Shown piece by piece: positions 22,600 to 35,314 of a stretch of 64,000 nucleotides of DNA (the stretch's first letter is position 1; every line of letters begins with the position of its first letter). This DNA comes from Rhizomys pruinosus. Taxonomy: Eukaryota; Chordata; Mammalia; Rodentia; Spalacidae. The stretch lies in NCBI GenBank assembly GCA_009823505.1, contig VZQC01007982.1, positions 7,199,785 to 7,263,784 of the forward strand, given 5' to 3'. The notes under the pieces were generated by a model. It saw nothing but the letters and a program-made list of their open reading frames with translations. It was not told the DNA's origin and ran no database searches. The translations under genes and the position numbers were made by a program.

Positions 22600-22790
22600 C
22601 TTTCAGTGTTAGTACCGGGGCAAGGTCTCTCAACTGAACCCAGAGCTTGTCAACTGGCAAGTCTAGCAGCCAGCTTGCTCTGGGCATCTGTCTTTTCCTT
22701 ATGAGAGTTGGAATTATGGTGTGTGTGTGTGTATGGGGGGGGGCTACCATATCCACTCTGCATTTAGGTGGGTTCTGGAACTACTTGGTA
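22600..22790 (-). mobile_element. B4-like SINE fragment
   Basis: gcaaggtctctcaactgaac, agtctagcagccagcttgct, gagagttggaattatggtgt and a GT/G run resemble part of the B4 at 20620. Low-copy similarity only. Confidence 0.45.
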
Positions 22791-25508
22791 TCCTGTTGTT
22801 GTGAGCCTAGAATCTTACTGGTAGTCTCTTTCATTAGTGTACATTCTGAAGAAAAAAATATCTAGGCTTCTAAAAGCATCTTTCGAGGAGGAGGGTTCAT
22901 ATTCTAATTTGGATGGTAGATTTTCTCATCACCCTAGGAGGTCTCTAAGAAAAACACAAGTAGGGGCTCTCACATTACTGTCATGGGCAAATGAATCATG
23001 TTCTAATTGTAGATTTTCAACACAATGGCTGCAAGTGTATTAGAAAAGCTAAGAACATTATTTGCTATAGATAAAGAAAAGCTTCTGATCTTTTAACGTT
23101 ATTTAAAAGAGGCTTATTTTGTGTTTGTAACCAATGTGGTGGCTGAAATATTTTAAGTATTTGCATACTTTACTGTGTGCCAGGTTATGCTGAAATAAAA
23201 AGTTCCCAATGATGATCTATTCAAAATGAAGGAACATTCCAGGGAACAAAGCCGTAACCTGGGTGATGAACTGTAACTTAACAAAGAGCCACTTACCCTA
23301 ATGTCCAAATGCATCAAGCTTAGCATTAGCATGGAATTTCTTTCTGGTTTATAGATCAAGATTGGATTTCTTCCAAAAGCCTTTGGGTAAAGTTAGTAAG
23401 AAATGTCATTAGAAAGTGAATTTAAAACTTTTATTTAGGAATGAAAATGCATTATTCTTCACAGAGCTAGAGAACAGTTCCAAGTTATCCAAGGTCTCAG
23501 ATGACGATTTTGACTCCATTTTGTGCAACTTGGAAAATCTGTCTCAGTCTGTAAAATAAAATTACTAAGAACAAAAGGTTAAGGGGTGGTGGTAAGTCAT
23601 CTGCTATGAGTGTGTGCATGTGTGTGTGTGTGTGTGTGTGTTCTTTCTGCCATCTCTGGATATTAAGTTATTGTAAAACAACTCCAAATAGAAGGGTTGT
23701 TATTTTGGCTCACAAGCCAATCTTGACAAGATTGCGATGGTAAATAACTCCCTCATATAGTTGGAGGCATTAAATAAACAGGGGGCATTAGCTTGAGATT
23801 ATCTCTGTATTTGGGTTTCTATATTATGAACTTCAACTTAATTTAACTCAAACCTAATTTAGATGTATAACAAGGTTCCTTGAGCCTTGAAAAATCCACT
23901 GGATCCCTTGGGATCCCACATGTCACCCCTCCCCCTTGCTTTTGCTGCCGGAAACTGCTGTCACTTCTATCCCTCAGTGGTTGTGGCCTCTCTTGTGTAT
24001 GCCCAGGTCTCTTTGACGAGGCACTTCATGTTATTGAATTTTTAAGCTGGATCAAATTTGTACTAGTTGGCCACCTCTTATTCTCTTGGAATATGCTCTT
24101 TTTCCAAAACTGCTTAGTCCTTCTTCAATACACTATTTTCTAGATCACCCATCATTTTTTTTAAAAATATGGGTTAGGTGTGGGCTATCACTGCTCAACA
24201 TGACCTCTCTGTTCAAGCTACGAGTAAATGGAAGTTAGTTATTTTCCCTGGACTAGAGCAATACCTCTAGTTCAACTATAGTGTGTGCTTGCGATAATAG
24301 AAACTTGGAGAGTGGGCCAGGAGGAGGGAGGGGTACACACACACCCATAATCTGGAGCCAGGAAGAGACAGCGAAAGGCTAGAGGGCTAAGTGAAGCACA
24401 TGGGGCAGCATCTGTACCGACACGTCAACTCTACAATGACAGTTGTCCATGTGAGGCCATGTACTGTCTTGCCTCATATTAGATGATGGCCCAGATTGAA
24501 CCTGACCTGTGTGCCTTTGCATTAGTACCCAAACATTGAATTCTTTTTATTTTAAGACTATCGTTTTCCCCATATATGTACGTTTTCTTTGGAAAATAAT
24601 GAAAATAGTTTTTCGCATTAAATCTGGAGATTAATGATTTCAGATCTCATCCATATTAAATTCAGTCACGGCCTTATATTTTATTAAAACAGTCTTATTT
24701 ATTGCCAGAGTCTGGATGCCTAGTGGTAGAAGGAGCTGCAGATGATGGTCTTATTTTAGATCTTGAGAGAAGCTTTGAATACTCTTTACAGCTCTGAACA
24801 CTTAATTTTGATTGGACAGATTTACTGTTTCTGAGAAGAGTTTTCTGGAACTTCTGTAGGACTGTAATTATGATTACCATGTTTGCTATAGAGTAAATAA
24901 AAAAGCTGTTCTTGCATGCATTAGTGATGCAGATCTTGTCTTCCAGTGTTAGACAAGAATATCTCTTAAGGATAAAAGATCTATTCTGTGAGGAGCAGAT
25001 GTCCAGTGTTTACATTTTGGAGAATTTTTTGTTTAGGTTAACATCGCTGCAGAGTAGTTATGGATTAGTGGAGACATAATCAGTATCTCTTTCTATCTCA
25101 GCTCTTTCTATGGTGATGAGAGCAGGAGCAAATATTTAAGGAATTCTCAGTTCTTGGTAGAGTGGGAGAGTCAATGGTCACAGGTGTTTCCCTGTTCTGT
25201 GGAGGTAGACAGGGAGGAGGAAATTTTAATCCCCTGGGTCAAACCACGATGGAAATACAGAGGGGTGACTTGTGATTCATTTTACTTTCAGCTGTAATGG
25301 TAGAGGGATGGGCCGAGGCCCCAAGCCTAGAGAATATCCCACATTAAGTGGGTAATGAATTTTTGCTGGCCTGCTCCCAGCTATCCATCTAGTCTTCTTC
25401 TTTTGGTAAATGCCTCATTGCCTCTTTTGAGAACCAACATTTACCTTCTCAGAGGAAGAGCTGTCTCTGCAGCTGAGGCTAAGACCAGCTTTGGAGTGTG
25501 AGGCTATA
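22791..25508. other. 2.7-kb interval with little recognisable
   Basis: Contains a (TG)n run at 23615-23640. About 23650-23745 has LTR-like words (ttattttggctcacaagcca). The remainder is AT-rich with no repeat or domain recognised. ORFs at 23880-24143 and 24695-24880 look like chance. Confidence 0.35.
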
Positions 25509-25857
25509 AGGGTTAATATTGATTTGTCAGTTTGATGGGGCTTAGAATTGACATGGAAACAAGCCCCTGGGTATGTCTGTGAGATGCTTCTAAACTGCAT
25601 TAATGGAGGTGGGAAAACCCACCCTCAGCATGGGGAGCGCTATTCCGTAAGAGGTCTCTGAGCTGAGCACCAGCATCCATACTCTCTGCTTTATATTGTA
25701 GATAGATAAAGGTCATTTGGCTGCTTCTCGAGCTCAATGCCATGACTTCCTGTCAAGATGGACTTTATCTTCAAACTGTGAGACAAAATAACCCTTCCTC
25801 TCTTAAGTTGCTCTTGTCAGGTATATCATCACAAAAATTAGAAAAATAACTAATACA
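25509..25857 (+). mobile_element. MaLR-type solo LTR
   Basis: Recognisable in order: gggttaatattgatttgtca, aacaagcccctgggtatgtc, ggtgggaaaacccaccctca, ctgagctgagcaccagcatc, aaactgtgagacaaaataac (poly(A)-signal position) and ttagaaaaataactaataca at the end. Same family as the outer LTR at 59877. Confidence 0.75.
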
Positions 25858-26082
25858 GGGGCTGGAGAGATGGCTCAATGATTGAGAATTCTTACTGTTC
25901 TTCCAAAGGACCCAGGTTCGATTCCTAGCATCCACATGATATGGCTAACAATCATCTGTAATTCCAGTTCAAGTGAATTCAACACCCTCTTCTGCCTCTC
26001 TGGGGCATTGCAGGCATATGGGACACTCGCATACATGCAGACAAAACACTCATACACATAAAATAATAAATAACTAATACAG
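25844..26082 (+). mobile_element. B2-class SINE with perfect target-site duplication
   Basis: Body at 25859-26067 between two exact copies of aaataactaatacag (25844-25858 and 26068-26082). It inserted at the 3' end of the preceding LTR. Its B box (aggttcgattcc) is nearly canonical. Confidence 0.95.
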
Positions 26083-27113
26083 ATGTGCAAATCAAACTGG
26101 CCAAGAAGCACAACTCTATGTTCTAGCCATAGTGATGCCTTCAGGGTACATGTAAGACATGAGTGGTCCAGTTAAAGACAACCTTGTGTGGGGGCTGCCG
26201 GCTAGAAGTGGGATTTTTCCTTTGAATTTGAACATAGAGAAGGACTGAAAGGTAGTCACTTTGCCCCATGAAGCCCGAGAAGTCAATAGATTCATGATGT
26301 CACTTAGCAACTGTGACACATGCTGAGAAATGAGTCTTTAGACAATTTTGTCATGGTGTGACTGTTACAGTCTACAACCACACAAAATAAAATGGCTGTG
26401 ACACCATGGGATGACTTTATGGGACTACACGTTGGAGGGGTGGTCCATTATTCATCCAGTCCTCTGTGGTGCATGAAGGTAGAGAATTAAGAACGTGAGA
26501 GACATAATTTGAATTTTGATCCCCAATGTCTCAGCTGTTATTATATATTATCTCTGTAAAGTATTTTCTATATTAATTTTTTTAAAAAGTCATTTACTTG
26601 TTATTAAAGAATCTTGACTCAACAAAGTGCATAAAAATGATAGATATTCCATTTCCTGATTGATCCTTTCCCTACAGATTGTTCTCTGGGAACCAGATCT
26701 GTAGAAGAAGCACAAGAGCATTTGAATTTTCTCCCAAATTCATGAAGGATGCAGGCTGTGTAAAGAAGCTTTCTAGACTACAACTTCACATACAAAACAA
26801 CTTCCAAAACATATTTTTATTAAGTAATAAAATTCATAATATACCAACTACTATATACTGTCATTTTTTTCTCATAAAAGAAAGGGCATTTTTAATATTC
26901 TAAAATAGGAACTATATGATACAATAAAGGGCAATATTTTATATGGAACAAATCCAGCTTTAAGAAAAATGTACAATGCTCATTTTATGAACAAATATAC
27001 CAGTGATTTGTTAATTTTTGGTCAGAAATAGAACTTTCTAGAATCAAATCCTAGCTCCACTCCATTGACTATTCCAGAATTAGTCTGAGTTTCAGTTTCT
27101 TCATCTACAAAAT

Positions 27114-27117
<4 letters not shown>
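26083..27117. other. Interval without recognised feature
   Basis: AT-rich, with no repeat or domain recognised. The ORF at 26679-26903 has no support. Confidence 0.4.

Positions 27118-27158
<41 letters not shown>
27118..27158. repeat. (CT)n microsatellite
   Basis: An almost pure CT run of about 40 bases. Confidence 0.95.
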
Positions 27159-27162
<4 letters not shown>

Positions 27163-27209
27163 TGTTCTGGCAAAGATGAAAGTGTTGAGCGCGTAGTGAA
27201 TCCTCAATA

Positions 27210-27582
27210 AATATTAACTGTCCCAGTTTTGTTTCCTGTTACTGTGGTAAAATACTCAACTTTGGCTCACAATTCCAGGTTACATCCACCAGTGAGGAGA
27301 AACCAAGGTGGCAGGAACTTGAAGCACCTCGTCACATTAATCCAGTCAAAGAAGAAAGCAGTGAGTGTAAGCATACACGCCTGCACTCTGCTCACTGATT
27401 CCGGGCCAGAGCCCCGGGCGTGAAATGGTGTCCCACATTCAGGGTGGGGCTTTCTACCTCAATGAACTCAATTAAGAAAACCCTTCCCAGGCATGCCCAA
27501 CCTAACCCAGACATGTCCTTGTTGAGACTCTCTTCCCTGGGGATTCTGCATTATATCTAGTCGATAATCAAAACCAACCATT
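27210..27582 (-). mobile_element. MaLR-type LTR
   Basis: gtttcctgttactgtggtaa, actttggctcacaattccag, aggtggcaggaacttgaagc, tcaattaagaaaacccttcc and ataatcaaaaccaaccatta match the reverse complement of a MaLR LTR. Confidence 0.65.
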
Positions 27583-28715
27583 ACACGGTCTTATTGCTGT
27601 TGTTTTTATCATTGCTGATCAGCAGCATGGAAGTCAGATTTTAACATAGTTGGATACCAGTTCTGTGACCTTGGGCAGGCGGTTAGTGGAATGAGCTCGC
27701 AGATTTTCATTGGTGGCCTAGGCGTTTGCTTCATTCTCCAAGGTGCGTCGTTCATGCGCCACTTTTCTGAATAGGAGGGAGTCATCACTCACCAGTGCTC
27801 TCACTGCTGGGAGGCAAGCATAGAGCCAGCCCAGCAGCCAGAGCATCTCCTCTTGAAAAGCATTTTTCATCTTCCTCTTTCTGTTAGGGTGACCTCCGGG
27901 ACGACCCCTTCTGTGAGACATTTGTGGTCAGGCATGTCCTGGTAGAAGGAGCTGCAAGAGGCCAACTCAGGTGTTGGGTGCCAGTGCAGTGAAGGTCACT
28001 GTGTCCTTGAAATGAGCTCCCAGGAAAGAAGTCCTATTTAACATCTCCTGAGTATGCATAAAGGAGCGTACATAGGCTCAAAATTGTCGGATGTCTGGCT
28101 AGCTGATGTGTAGATCCACGGGGATCTGCTCCTCCCTCTGTCTAGACCCCTGGGAAGAACTCGGGGCCCTGCAGTCACATGCTTGCTTGGCTCTGCTTCC
28201 ATTCTATGGAGAGCACTCTGCGTTTTTACTCTCACTTCCATAAATCTACACTTTTAGCACTGCCTTTCTGTGTCTTGTTCAACTTTTTGTCCAAGACACA
28301 AAGAACCTAGATATCATGTCATAGAAGAACCCTGAGAACTCTGATTGAATTGGCTCCACAGTGAGGAGGCTGGTGGGACCTGGCCTGGAGTGCTCCTGTC
28401 TGTTGCTTGCTACTCTTTGTGGTACAGACAGATGGACAGACAGACACACACACACATGCACACAAACAAACAAACCTGTCAGAGGAGTAATTGGAAAGAT
28501 TCAGAATTAGAAGTTCCCAAAGTCAAAACTGGGAAAACTCCAGTAACACCAGATGCAGCTGTCAACAGTTTGGGGATGATAGATGTAGTGTTGTGCTTCC
28601 GACCACTCCGCTCCCCTTTACTGGCAAATTTTAAGTGAGAAAGTCTCCACATGGGGTGCAGGGCCTTTAAGTGCTGGTAGCACCACCTTTGAATGAAAAC
28701 ACCATGCACTTCTGT
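27583..28715. other. Interval without recognised gene
   Basis: Moderate GC, repeat-poor. A minus-strand ORF at 27718-27921 (67 codons) is arginine-rich and continuous but has no domain I know. A short CAGA/CA-rich run lies at about 28428-28475. Confidence 0.35.
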
Positions 28716-28818
28716 TTGGGAGGACAGTCAGGGTCTTAATGGGCAGCCCAGGATGGCCTGGAATTCACTGTGTAGCCCCTGGTGCTGGGATTACAGGAAT
28801 GAACCACGATGAGGTGCA
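28716..28818 (-). mobile_element. Diverged B1 fragment
   Basis: agtcagggtcttaatgggca, gatggcctggaattcactgt and gtgctgggattacaggaatg are the B1 core on the minus strand, with a deletion in the middle. Confidence 0.7.
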
Positions 28819-29049
28819 GGGAGGTTCTCTGTGTGGAAGGAACAATGAAGGGTATGATGATGTGGCTCGGGTGTGTGATACTAACTCGGTCAATGACAAA
28901 AATAATTCAGGTAACTGAGATACAGGTTACAGCTGACTCAGAGCTGAAGGCTGGACAGTTTCTTCAGCAGAAGTAGGACTGGAGTTTTATAGGTCAGGGG
29001 AAGAGGTAATAGTGACTGTGGGCTTGTCTTGCGGATAGCTCTCTTTTTT

Positions 29050-29280
29050 AGTATTTAAAAAAATTATTATTATTTTTTTTTGTGTGTATGATTGTATTGC
29101 CTGAATGTATGTAGTAAGTGTACTTGTGTCATGCAGTGCCTTTGGAGGTCAGAAGAGGGTATCGGATCCCCTGGAACTGGAGTTATGAATGGTTGTTAGC
29201 AATCACGTGGATGCTGGGAACAGAACCAGGGTCCTATTCGAGATCAGTCAGTGCTCTTAACTGCTGAGACATCTCTCCAG
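29050..29280 (-). mobile_element. B2-class SINE
   Basis: A/T-rich tail complement, gtattgcctgaatgtatgta, gatcccctggaactggagtt, ttaactgctgagacatctct. Single-motif body. Confidence 0.9.
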
Positions 29281-30196
29281 AAGGGGCCCTAGTTTTCTTT
29301 GGCTGAAACTGCTTCAAGATACAAGGTTGGGACCACTGGATACGGCTCTGTCTTCATTACCTGTTTTGGGGTCAGGCCCATTTAATGTTAGGAGCTATTG
29401 GAGCTGAATTTTAGAGACCCTTTGGCTGTGGATAGTTTATTAATTATCTAATGCCAAATACATTTAAGAGAAGGGGGGAATCGATGAGAAAGAATGAAGA
29501 GGAAAATGAAGAGCTAATTTTTTTAAGGTAAAGAAGTCTAAGCTACTGTGAGAAAACACCTTTCATTATAATTTTTTTCCAACTTAAAAAAGGAAACTTT
29601 CTCCAAAGTTTTACAGATTTTTGGCATTTATTTCTTGGGAGGCTTGAAAATATGCTTTTATTCTTAGTTCCCAAAGAGTCCATTTTTTTTTGATAAATAC
29701 TTGTTTTAAAAAAAAGCAGAAAAAGAAAAAAGCCAAGGTATTCAGTGTGCCTCTATTCTCTAAACTGTGTATAAATATTATATATGCCTCTTTGTGCATT
29801 GTATATTCCACAATAAAAAATGTCAAAATAAAGGCAGAGAACGAGAAATGGCTCATTTTAAGAAAGAAGAGAAGAATAAGGCCTGTGTCTTCTGACTCAT
29901 CTCGTTGTTTAGATCAGTGATGGCTTTTCAAAGTGTCAGGCATGGAAGGAGCAGGCAGCAGGCACTGAGGATGTCAAGATGTAGAAGTCCTGGGGATAAT
30001 CTCATAGACATGTGCCCAGGGGCATTTGCATAGAGTTCTTGCTGAACAGAGCTAGTCAGCTCCTATTGAAGTGAGGTAGACATCAAGGAATTGGGAAGCC
30101 CCTGATAGTGAAGAATGAAAAATCGGTGTTGCTGACGCTCTGTTGAAGGTCAGGCCCACTAAAACCAAGCACTGCTCCTGTACTCTAAAGGCTGCT
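29281..30196. other. Interval without recognised feature
   Basis: AT-rich. No repeat family or coding signal recognised. Confidence 0.4.
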
Positions 30197-30240
30197 ATAA
30201 TATATAATAGATAATATAATATATATATATATATATACAA
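30197..30240. repeat. (TA)n-rich microsatellite
   Basis: TA-rich run, pure between about 30219 and 30238, next to a SINE. Confidence 0.9.
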
Positions 30241-30254
30241 TAGAAAATACAATG

Positions 30255-30476
30255 TATTGGTATTTTTAAATGTTTGTAGTTGTGATGTGATGGCCTGCAT
30301 CGAGTTTCCGTGGGCATCTGGTTTTGGTGCACACCCACAGAGGTCGAAGAGGGTGTTGGTATCCCTTGGAACTGGAGTGATAGAGGGTGTGTTAGCCACC
30401 AGGTGTGGGTGGTGAATTGAACCGGGTCCTGCGAGAAAGCAGTGCTCTTAAAACACTGACCAGCCCTTCCAGCCCT
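30255..30476 (-). mobile_element. B2-class SINE with unusually many indels
   Basis: The plan is clear (tgatggcctgcatcgagttt, cccttggaactggagtgata, ttagccaccaggtgtgggtg, agcagtgctcttaaaacact). Single-base gains and losses appear throughout, for example ggtcctgcgagaaagcag for ggtcctctgcaagagcag. This looks like sequencing noise rather than age. Confidence 0.8.
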
Positions 30477-30877
30477 ATTATGTGTCTTTTGAGATGGGCA
30501 CTCAATTAGCTGGTGCACGAGCGATGAGTAACACTTTCTCAAGAACCTTGCTCTGTAGGAATATTCCTTCATGAAAACTGATTAAATGCAAAATTTTACT
30601 CAAATTATTAAAGCCCATTGATAAGAATCTAATAGAGATCTCAAATGGGGAGCAAAATATAAAGAGGACAGTGCTGAGATACTGAACGAATGGCTGGTGA
30701 TTCTATCTTTTTAGCCCAGGATTCAGAGCTGGATAGGAATGGAAAATGTGCACCTCACACCCATCTAGTCTTGGTGGTCTCACCTCCAATGTCCTTGAAT
30801 TTCCCATGTGTTTTGTCTGCCCTGTTTCTTTTATTTTCATGTTTATCAGCTGCTTGTCATCCATCCTACCACTGTTC
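30477..30877. other. Interval without recognised feature
   Basis: Short unremarkable block before the polypyrimidine tract. Confidence 0.4.
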
Positions 30878-31690
30878 TCCCCCCTGTCCCTTCCTCCCTC
30901 CCTCCGTCCATCTCGCGCCTTCCTTCTTTTCTTCCTTTCCTTCCTCTTTCGCCTTCTCTCCCCTCCCTCCCGCCCTCCCTCCGCTCCGCCTTCCGTTCCG
31001 TCCTTCCTACTTCCTTCTACCCTGCTATCCTAGTATCCGTTCCTTCTCCTCACCCTCCCTCCCCCTGGTCCTTCCCTTCCTTCCTGTTCCTCTTTCTTTC
31101 TTTCCTTTCCTTTCTTTTCTTCCTTCCTTCCTCCTTCGCTCTTCCTTCCGTTCCTTCCGTCCTTCTTTCTCGCTTCCCCTTTCCCTCCCTCTCTTATCCC
31201 TCCCTCCCTCCTCCCCCACCCTGTCCGTCCTTCCGGTCACTTCCTTCACTTCCTTGCTCCGCCCGTTCCCTCCCCCTGCATTAGTCCACTCCCTCCCTCC
31301 CATTCTTCCTATCCTTCTTTCTCCTTTCTCCTCCTTCCTTCCACTCCCTCCCTACCTCGTGCCTCTTCCTTCCTTCCTTCCGTCTCCTTCCTTCCTTTCC
31401 TCCTTCACTCTCCTTCCTCGCCCTGTTCCCTCCCGTCCTCTCTACTTCGTGTCTTCTTCTTCTCTTCAATTCTCCCTTCTCCTCTCTCGTCTCTCTCTTC
31501 CCTCCCCTCCTTCCCCTCCCACTCCCCCCGCCTCATCCTTCTCTTCCTTCCGTGCCCCCCCCCCTCCCTCCCCTCATCCTCTTCCTTCCTTCTCTTCTCT
31601 TCCTTCCGTCCTTCCGCCCCCTTCTCTCCCTCCCTCCTCCCTCCCTCCCTTCCCTCCCCCCTCTCTCTCTCCCTCCCTCTTGGCCTTCTC
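30878..31690. repeat. About 0.8-kb polypyrimidine tract, imperfect (CCTT)n/(CCCT)n
   Basis: Almost all C and T on the plus strand, arranged as imperfect tetranucleotides (cctt, tccc, ttct) broken by occasional G and A. All stop codons contain purines, so the tract stays open in all forward frames. The 372-codon ORF at 30690-31808 (Ser/Pro/Leu/Phe-rich) is therefore an artefact. Length and sequence may be unreliable here. Confidence 0.95.
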
Positions 31691-31815
31691 TTTCTATCAG
31701 TGGTCATTCACTACCCCTCTCAACTATGGTTTACTCTCTGTGGTCTCACTTGGTCAGGGTCAGTGTGGTCTAAAAACATTAAATGAAGAGATGAAGAGTT
31801 CCATTTAATAATAGG

Positions 31816-31968
31816 TTTTTTTTTTTTTGTCTTTTGAGACAAGGGTCTCCCTGTAAGCCCACCACGGGCCTGAAACTCACTATGTAAGCATACAGATCCT
31901 CCCTGGCCTCTGCCTCCTGAGTGCTGGATTAAAGGAATGTGCCATGATTAACAAGCAAACCCAGCTAA
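31816..31968 (-). mobile_element. B1 SINE with several small indels
   Basis: T-run, gagacaagggtctccctgta, ctgaaactcactatgtaagc, ctgcctcctgagtgctggat, taaaggaatgtgccatgat. Indels relative to other B1s resemble those of the neighbouring SINEs. Confidence 0.85.
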
Positions 31969-32164
31969 TAATAGCTTTTGTCACAGGGTATTACTAAAAT
32001 TTTTCTGCTTTATCATTAGTTGTTGCTAATCTCTTATTGTACCTAAGTAAATTCAATTTATCATAGGTATGTAAGTTTAAGGAAAAAAATGTACAGTAAG
32101 TTATAGGGTTGGGGGCTAGCTGAAGGTTGGCGACCTCTAGGGGGTACGTTAGAATGTATCTTCC

Positions 32165-32388
32165 TTTTTATTTTATTATTTTTTAGTGTATGAATGTACT
32201 GTCTGCAATGTAGGTTGGTTGTGAACCCAAGATCTTGCAATACCCGAGGTCAGAAGAGGGTGCTTGGATTCCCCTGAATGGAGTTATAAAGATGGTTTCT
32301 TTAGCACCAATGGTGTGCTGGGGATGCAAAACTGGGTCCTCGCAAGAGCAATCAGCGCTCTTAACTGCTAGGCCATCTCTCCAGCCCC
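32165..32388 (-). mobile_element. B2-class SINE with small indels
   Basis: tgaatgtactgtctgcaatg, ggattcccctgaatggagtt, ttaactgctaggccatctct. Flanks agaatgtatcttcc and agaatgtatatttc suggest a target-site duplication. Single-base gains and losses are frequent in the body. Confidence 0.88.
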
Positions 32389-33211
32389 AGAATGTATATT
32401 TCAAAAATAAAGAGGTATCTTGTTTGGTAGTATGAAGAACTTTATCTACGGATTAGCTTTAATGTTTGTATGTCAAGTCTATTAACCAACACTGTTGAGA
32501 ACTGAAGACTTGCATATACTGGAAATGGCAATTTATAGACATTCGGAGTTACAATAAAAGATGTGCTCTTTGTCCTCCAGAAATGCATAGTTGATTGTGC
32601 CTTGGGGCTATGCCTCTTACCACTGCCAAATCCTCCAAATGGAGTGATTTCAGGGTAGATAAATTTGGTCCTGGTGGATACAGCAAGCTAACAGAGAGGA
32701 ACGCATGTCTCAAAAAGGCCCAAAAAAAAAAAAAAATCAATTTAAATAGTATTAGTGGTGATTATTGCTACTTAATAAAAGTAGGGAGAAAGAAAAGGCT
32801 TGATTACTTTCCCCCCCTTATTGATAAGGCAAATGAGTTATAAATACTTCAAGAGGGCTGGGGAGTCCTGCTGGGAGGAGCATTCCATGTATGAATAGTG
32901 TGAGTGCTTAAAACATGGATCTCTTCCTGAAGGACATCCAAGAGCGTATGGGAAAACGAGGAGTATAAAAACTGACGCCTGGCCTTACAGAGATTTAATT
33001 TTCAATAAGGAAATAAGTAGTTGTCATTGTCTTCATGATATGTATCTAATTCAAGCTTACATGTAATTTTTTTCTTGTTCTGGAAAATGTTTTTTTTTTA
33101 ATAATACAGTATGATGGCAATAAATACAAAGCTGTATTCTACAAAATGAAAATGGTTGGAGCTTCTTTTATTCCATAGTGAACTGAACTTCAGTTATCAG
33201 GAAATTAAAAA
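32389..33211. other. Interval without recognised feature
   Basis: An A-run at 32721-32735 follows words faintly like a B1 3' end, too weak to call. Otherwise AT-rich. Confidence 0.35.
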
Positions 33212-33290
33212 TAGAGGCTGGAAATGATATAACTCAATGGTAGGCTGCTTACCTAACATGCATGGATCCCTAAGTTCAGGCCTCATTATG
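33212..33290 (+). mobile_element. ID-like SINE remnant
   Basis: gaggctggaaatgatataac, tcaatggtaggctgcttacc and ccctaagttcaggcctcatt follow the tRNA-Ala-like ID plan, including the region of the A and B boxes. Strongly diverged. Confidence 0.55.
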
Positions 33291-33694
33291 AATAAAAGTA
33301 GCTATTTATAGTATTTATTTAATTAATTTTTGTGTTCTGGCCTTTGGGTTTCTTTTGTTATTTTAGGTAATGATTTCTTTCATGACAATGTCATTTACAT
33401 GGAAATAAAACAAACCAGTGGATTGAAGTAACTTCATAGTTTAGAAAAATCAGCAATTTTTATGACATAGCATATTCATTTATTCCTGTGTATTTAGATG
33501 CTAAAATGTTGCTAACTATAACTTTAATTTCTAGGCTTGAACTATGGCTACCCACCTTACTACAGTGCTCTGACAACTTTATTTTTTATTTTTAACTTCT
33601 CCATGCTTTACTTTCCTTATCTATAAAGTGGAAACAATAGTAGTACTTATTTCTTAAGGTTATTGGGAGACTTAAGCTAGGTAGCTAAAAAAAA
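33291..33694. other. Interval without recognised feature
   Basis: AT-rich; nothing recognised. Confidence 0.4.
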
Positions 33695-34480
33695 ATTAGG
33701 GACTCACTCAAAACATGGAACAAAGAACTGAACAGAGACTTTACAAGTGAGGAATTAGAGATGGCTGAGAAACATCTTTAAAAGTGTTCAACATCGCTAA
33801 TAATTAAGGAAATGCAAATTAAAACCACTATGACCAAGAAAACAAACGATACCAAGTGCTGGAGAGGTTGTAGGGAAAGGGGAACACTCATCCACTGCTG
33901 GTGGGAATGTAAACACATACAACCACTCTGGAAAGCAGTGTGGAGAACCCTTAAAAGACTGAAAATGAGCTTGCCACTCCTGGGTATATACCTACAAGAC
34001 TCATCTTACTGTAGAGATACATGCACAACCATGTTTATTGCAGCTCTCTTCACAATAGCGAAGAGCTGGAACCAACCCAAGTGCCCCTCAACTGATGGGT
34101 GGATAGAAAAATGTGGTACATCTACACAATGGAGTTCTATGCAGTGGTAAAGAAAGATGACATCATGAACTTTGCAGGTAAATGGATGGAACTAGAAGAT
34201 ATCATGTTAAGTGAAGTAACATAGTCCTAGAAAAACAAATGATGAATATTATCCCTCATATGTAGATGCTAGCGCCAATTACCTAGTTGTAAGGCAAACT
34301 GAGCAGCATTAGCATTATATTCCTCATGATCTGAAAACAACTGTACTCTTATATTGTGAATCCCTAAACAGGTTCTAGAACTAAGCTACTATTTATTTTC
34401 AGTTATGAATTTTTGGTATATGGGTGGAGGGTATGTATGCATATTTTAGAGTAATATAAGATCAAAAGAATGAGGAAAAA
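33695..34480 (+). mobile_element. 5'-truncated L1: ORF2 C-terminus and 3' UTR
   Basis: The plus strand encodes the cysteine-rich ORF2 C-terminus ([17 protein letters not shown], then [20 protein letters not shown]) at about 33812-34150. The frame then breaks near 34118 where the L1 continues (ctacacaatggagttctatg). Sequence after about 34290 is probably 3' UTR. The lack of any ORF2 upstream fits 5' truncation at insertion. Confidence 0.85.
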
Positions 34481-35270
34481 ACTGGTTTGTCATGACATTA
34501 TGTCTAATCACAGTATTTATTTTATTGGAGTACTTCTTAGTATTTCTTATACAAGGCTGCTTGAACTTTTGTCCAAGCCTTTTTCTAAAATGTTACACAG
34601 CAGTTAAAAGTATCAGGCTGTGTAACTTAGCCTTTCTAGATGCTTAATGTCCATACTTAATGCCCATACTAATTTGGCCAAGGTTCTTAAGGGATAATTT
34701 TGTTCCTTGCCCTCAGAGGTCAACTAAGTCCCAGGGGACTATGCATGGGGACATCTCTTGAAATGTCCTGTAAATATGGGTCACCAGTCTTTCTGTGTGG
34801 GGAGGTCTTAGAGAGCCACTAATGGGACTTCATCCAGTGTCCAGTCTATAAAGAGGAAAGTGTACTCATGCTTCAAAAAGGGAAGCCTGGTCTAAAAAGA
34901 CCTGATTTTGTCCTTGAGTGGATGGAACTGGTAATTGAAAAACCAAAAGGAGCCAGGGGCTTCCTCCCCTCACCCCAAACCTTAGTGACCCTTGAGGACC
35001 AGATCCTCAAGTGATCTTGAGAAAACAAAAACCTTGGTTAATCTGGGCTGTGTGGCATTAAACATCCAAAAGGAAAATATAACCAGAAATAAGTAAATAG
35101 TAATGCCTGAGAAATTATACTTCAGGTATAAAACTTGAGATCTTAGTAAAAAGACAAAAAGTAAAAAAAAAAAAAAGAGCACAGTTGTTTTGCCTGTCTT
35201 ACTGGCAAGTACAGCTACCCTGTAGCTGCCACTGCTTTTGCCATCCTTCAAAGACAGGAGACACAGCTTT

Positions 35271-35314
<44 letters not shown>

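Noticed and set aside
27718..27921. 67-codon Arg-rich minus-strand ORF
   Set aside because: No domain, no conserved motif and no promoter or splice context; length is within chance expectation.
30690..31808. 372-codon plus-strand ORF, longest in the window
   Set aside because: It lies in a polypyrimidine tract. Stop codons need purines, so any frame stays open. The product is a Ser/Pro/Leu/Phe-rich low-complexity string and the other forward frames are open too.
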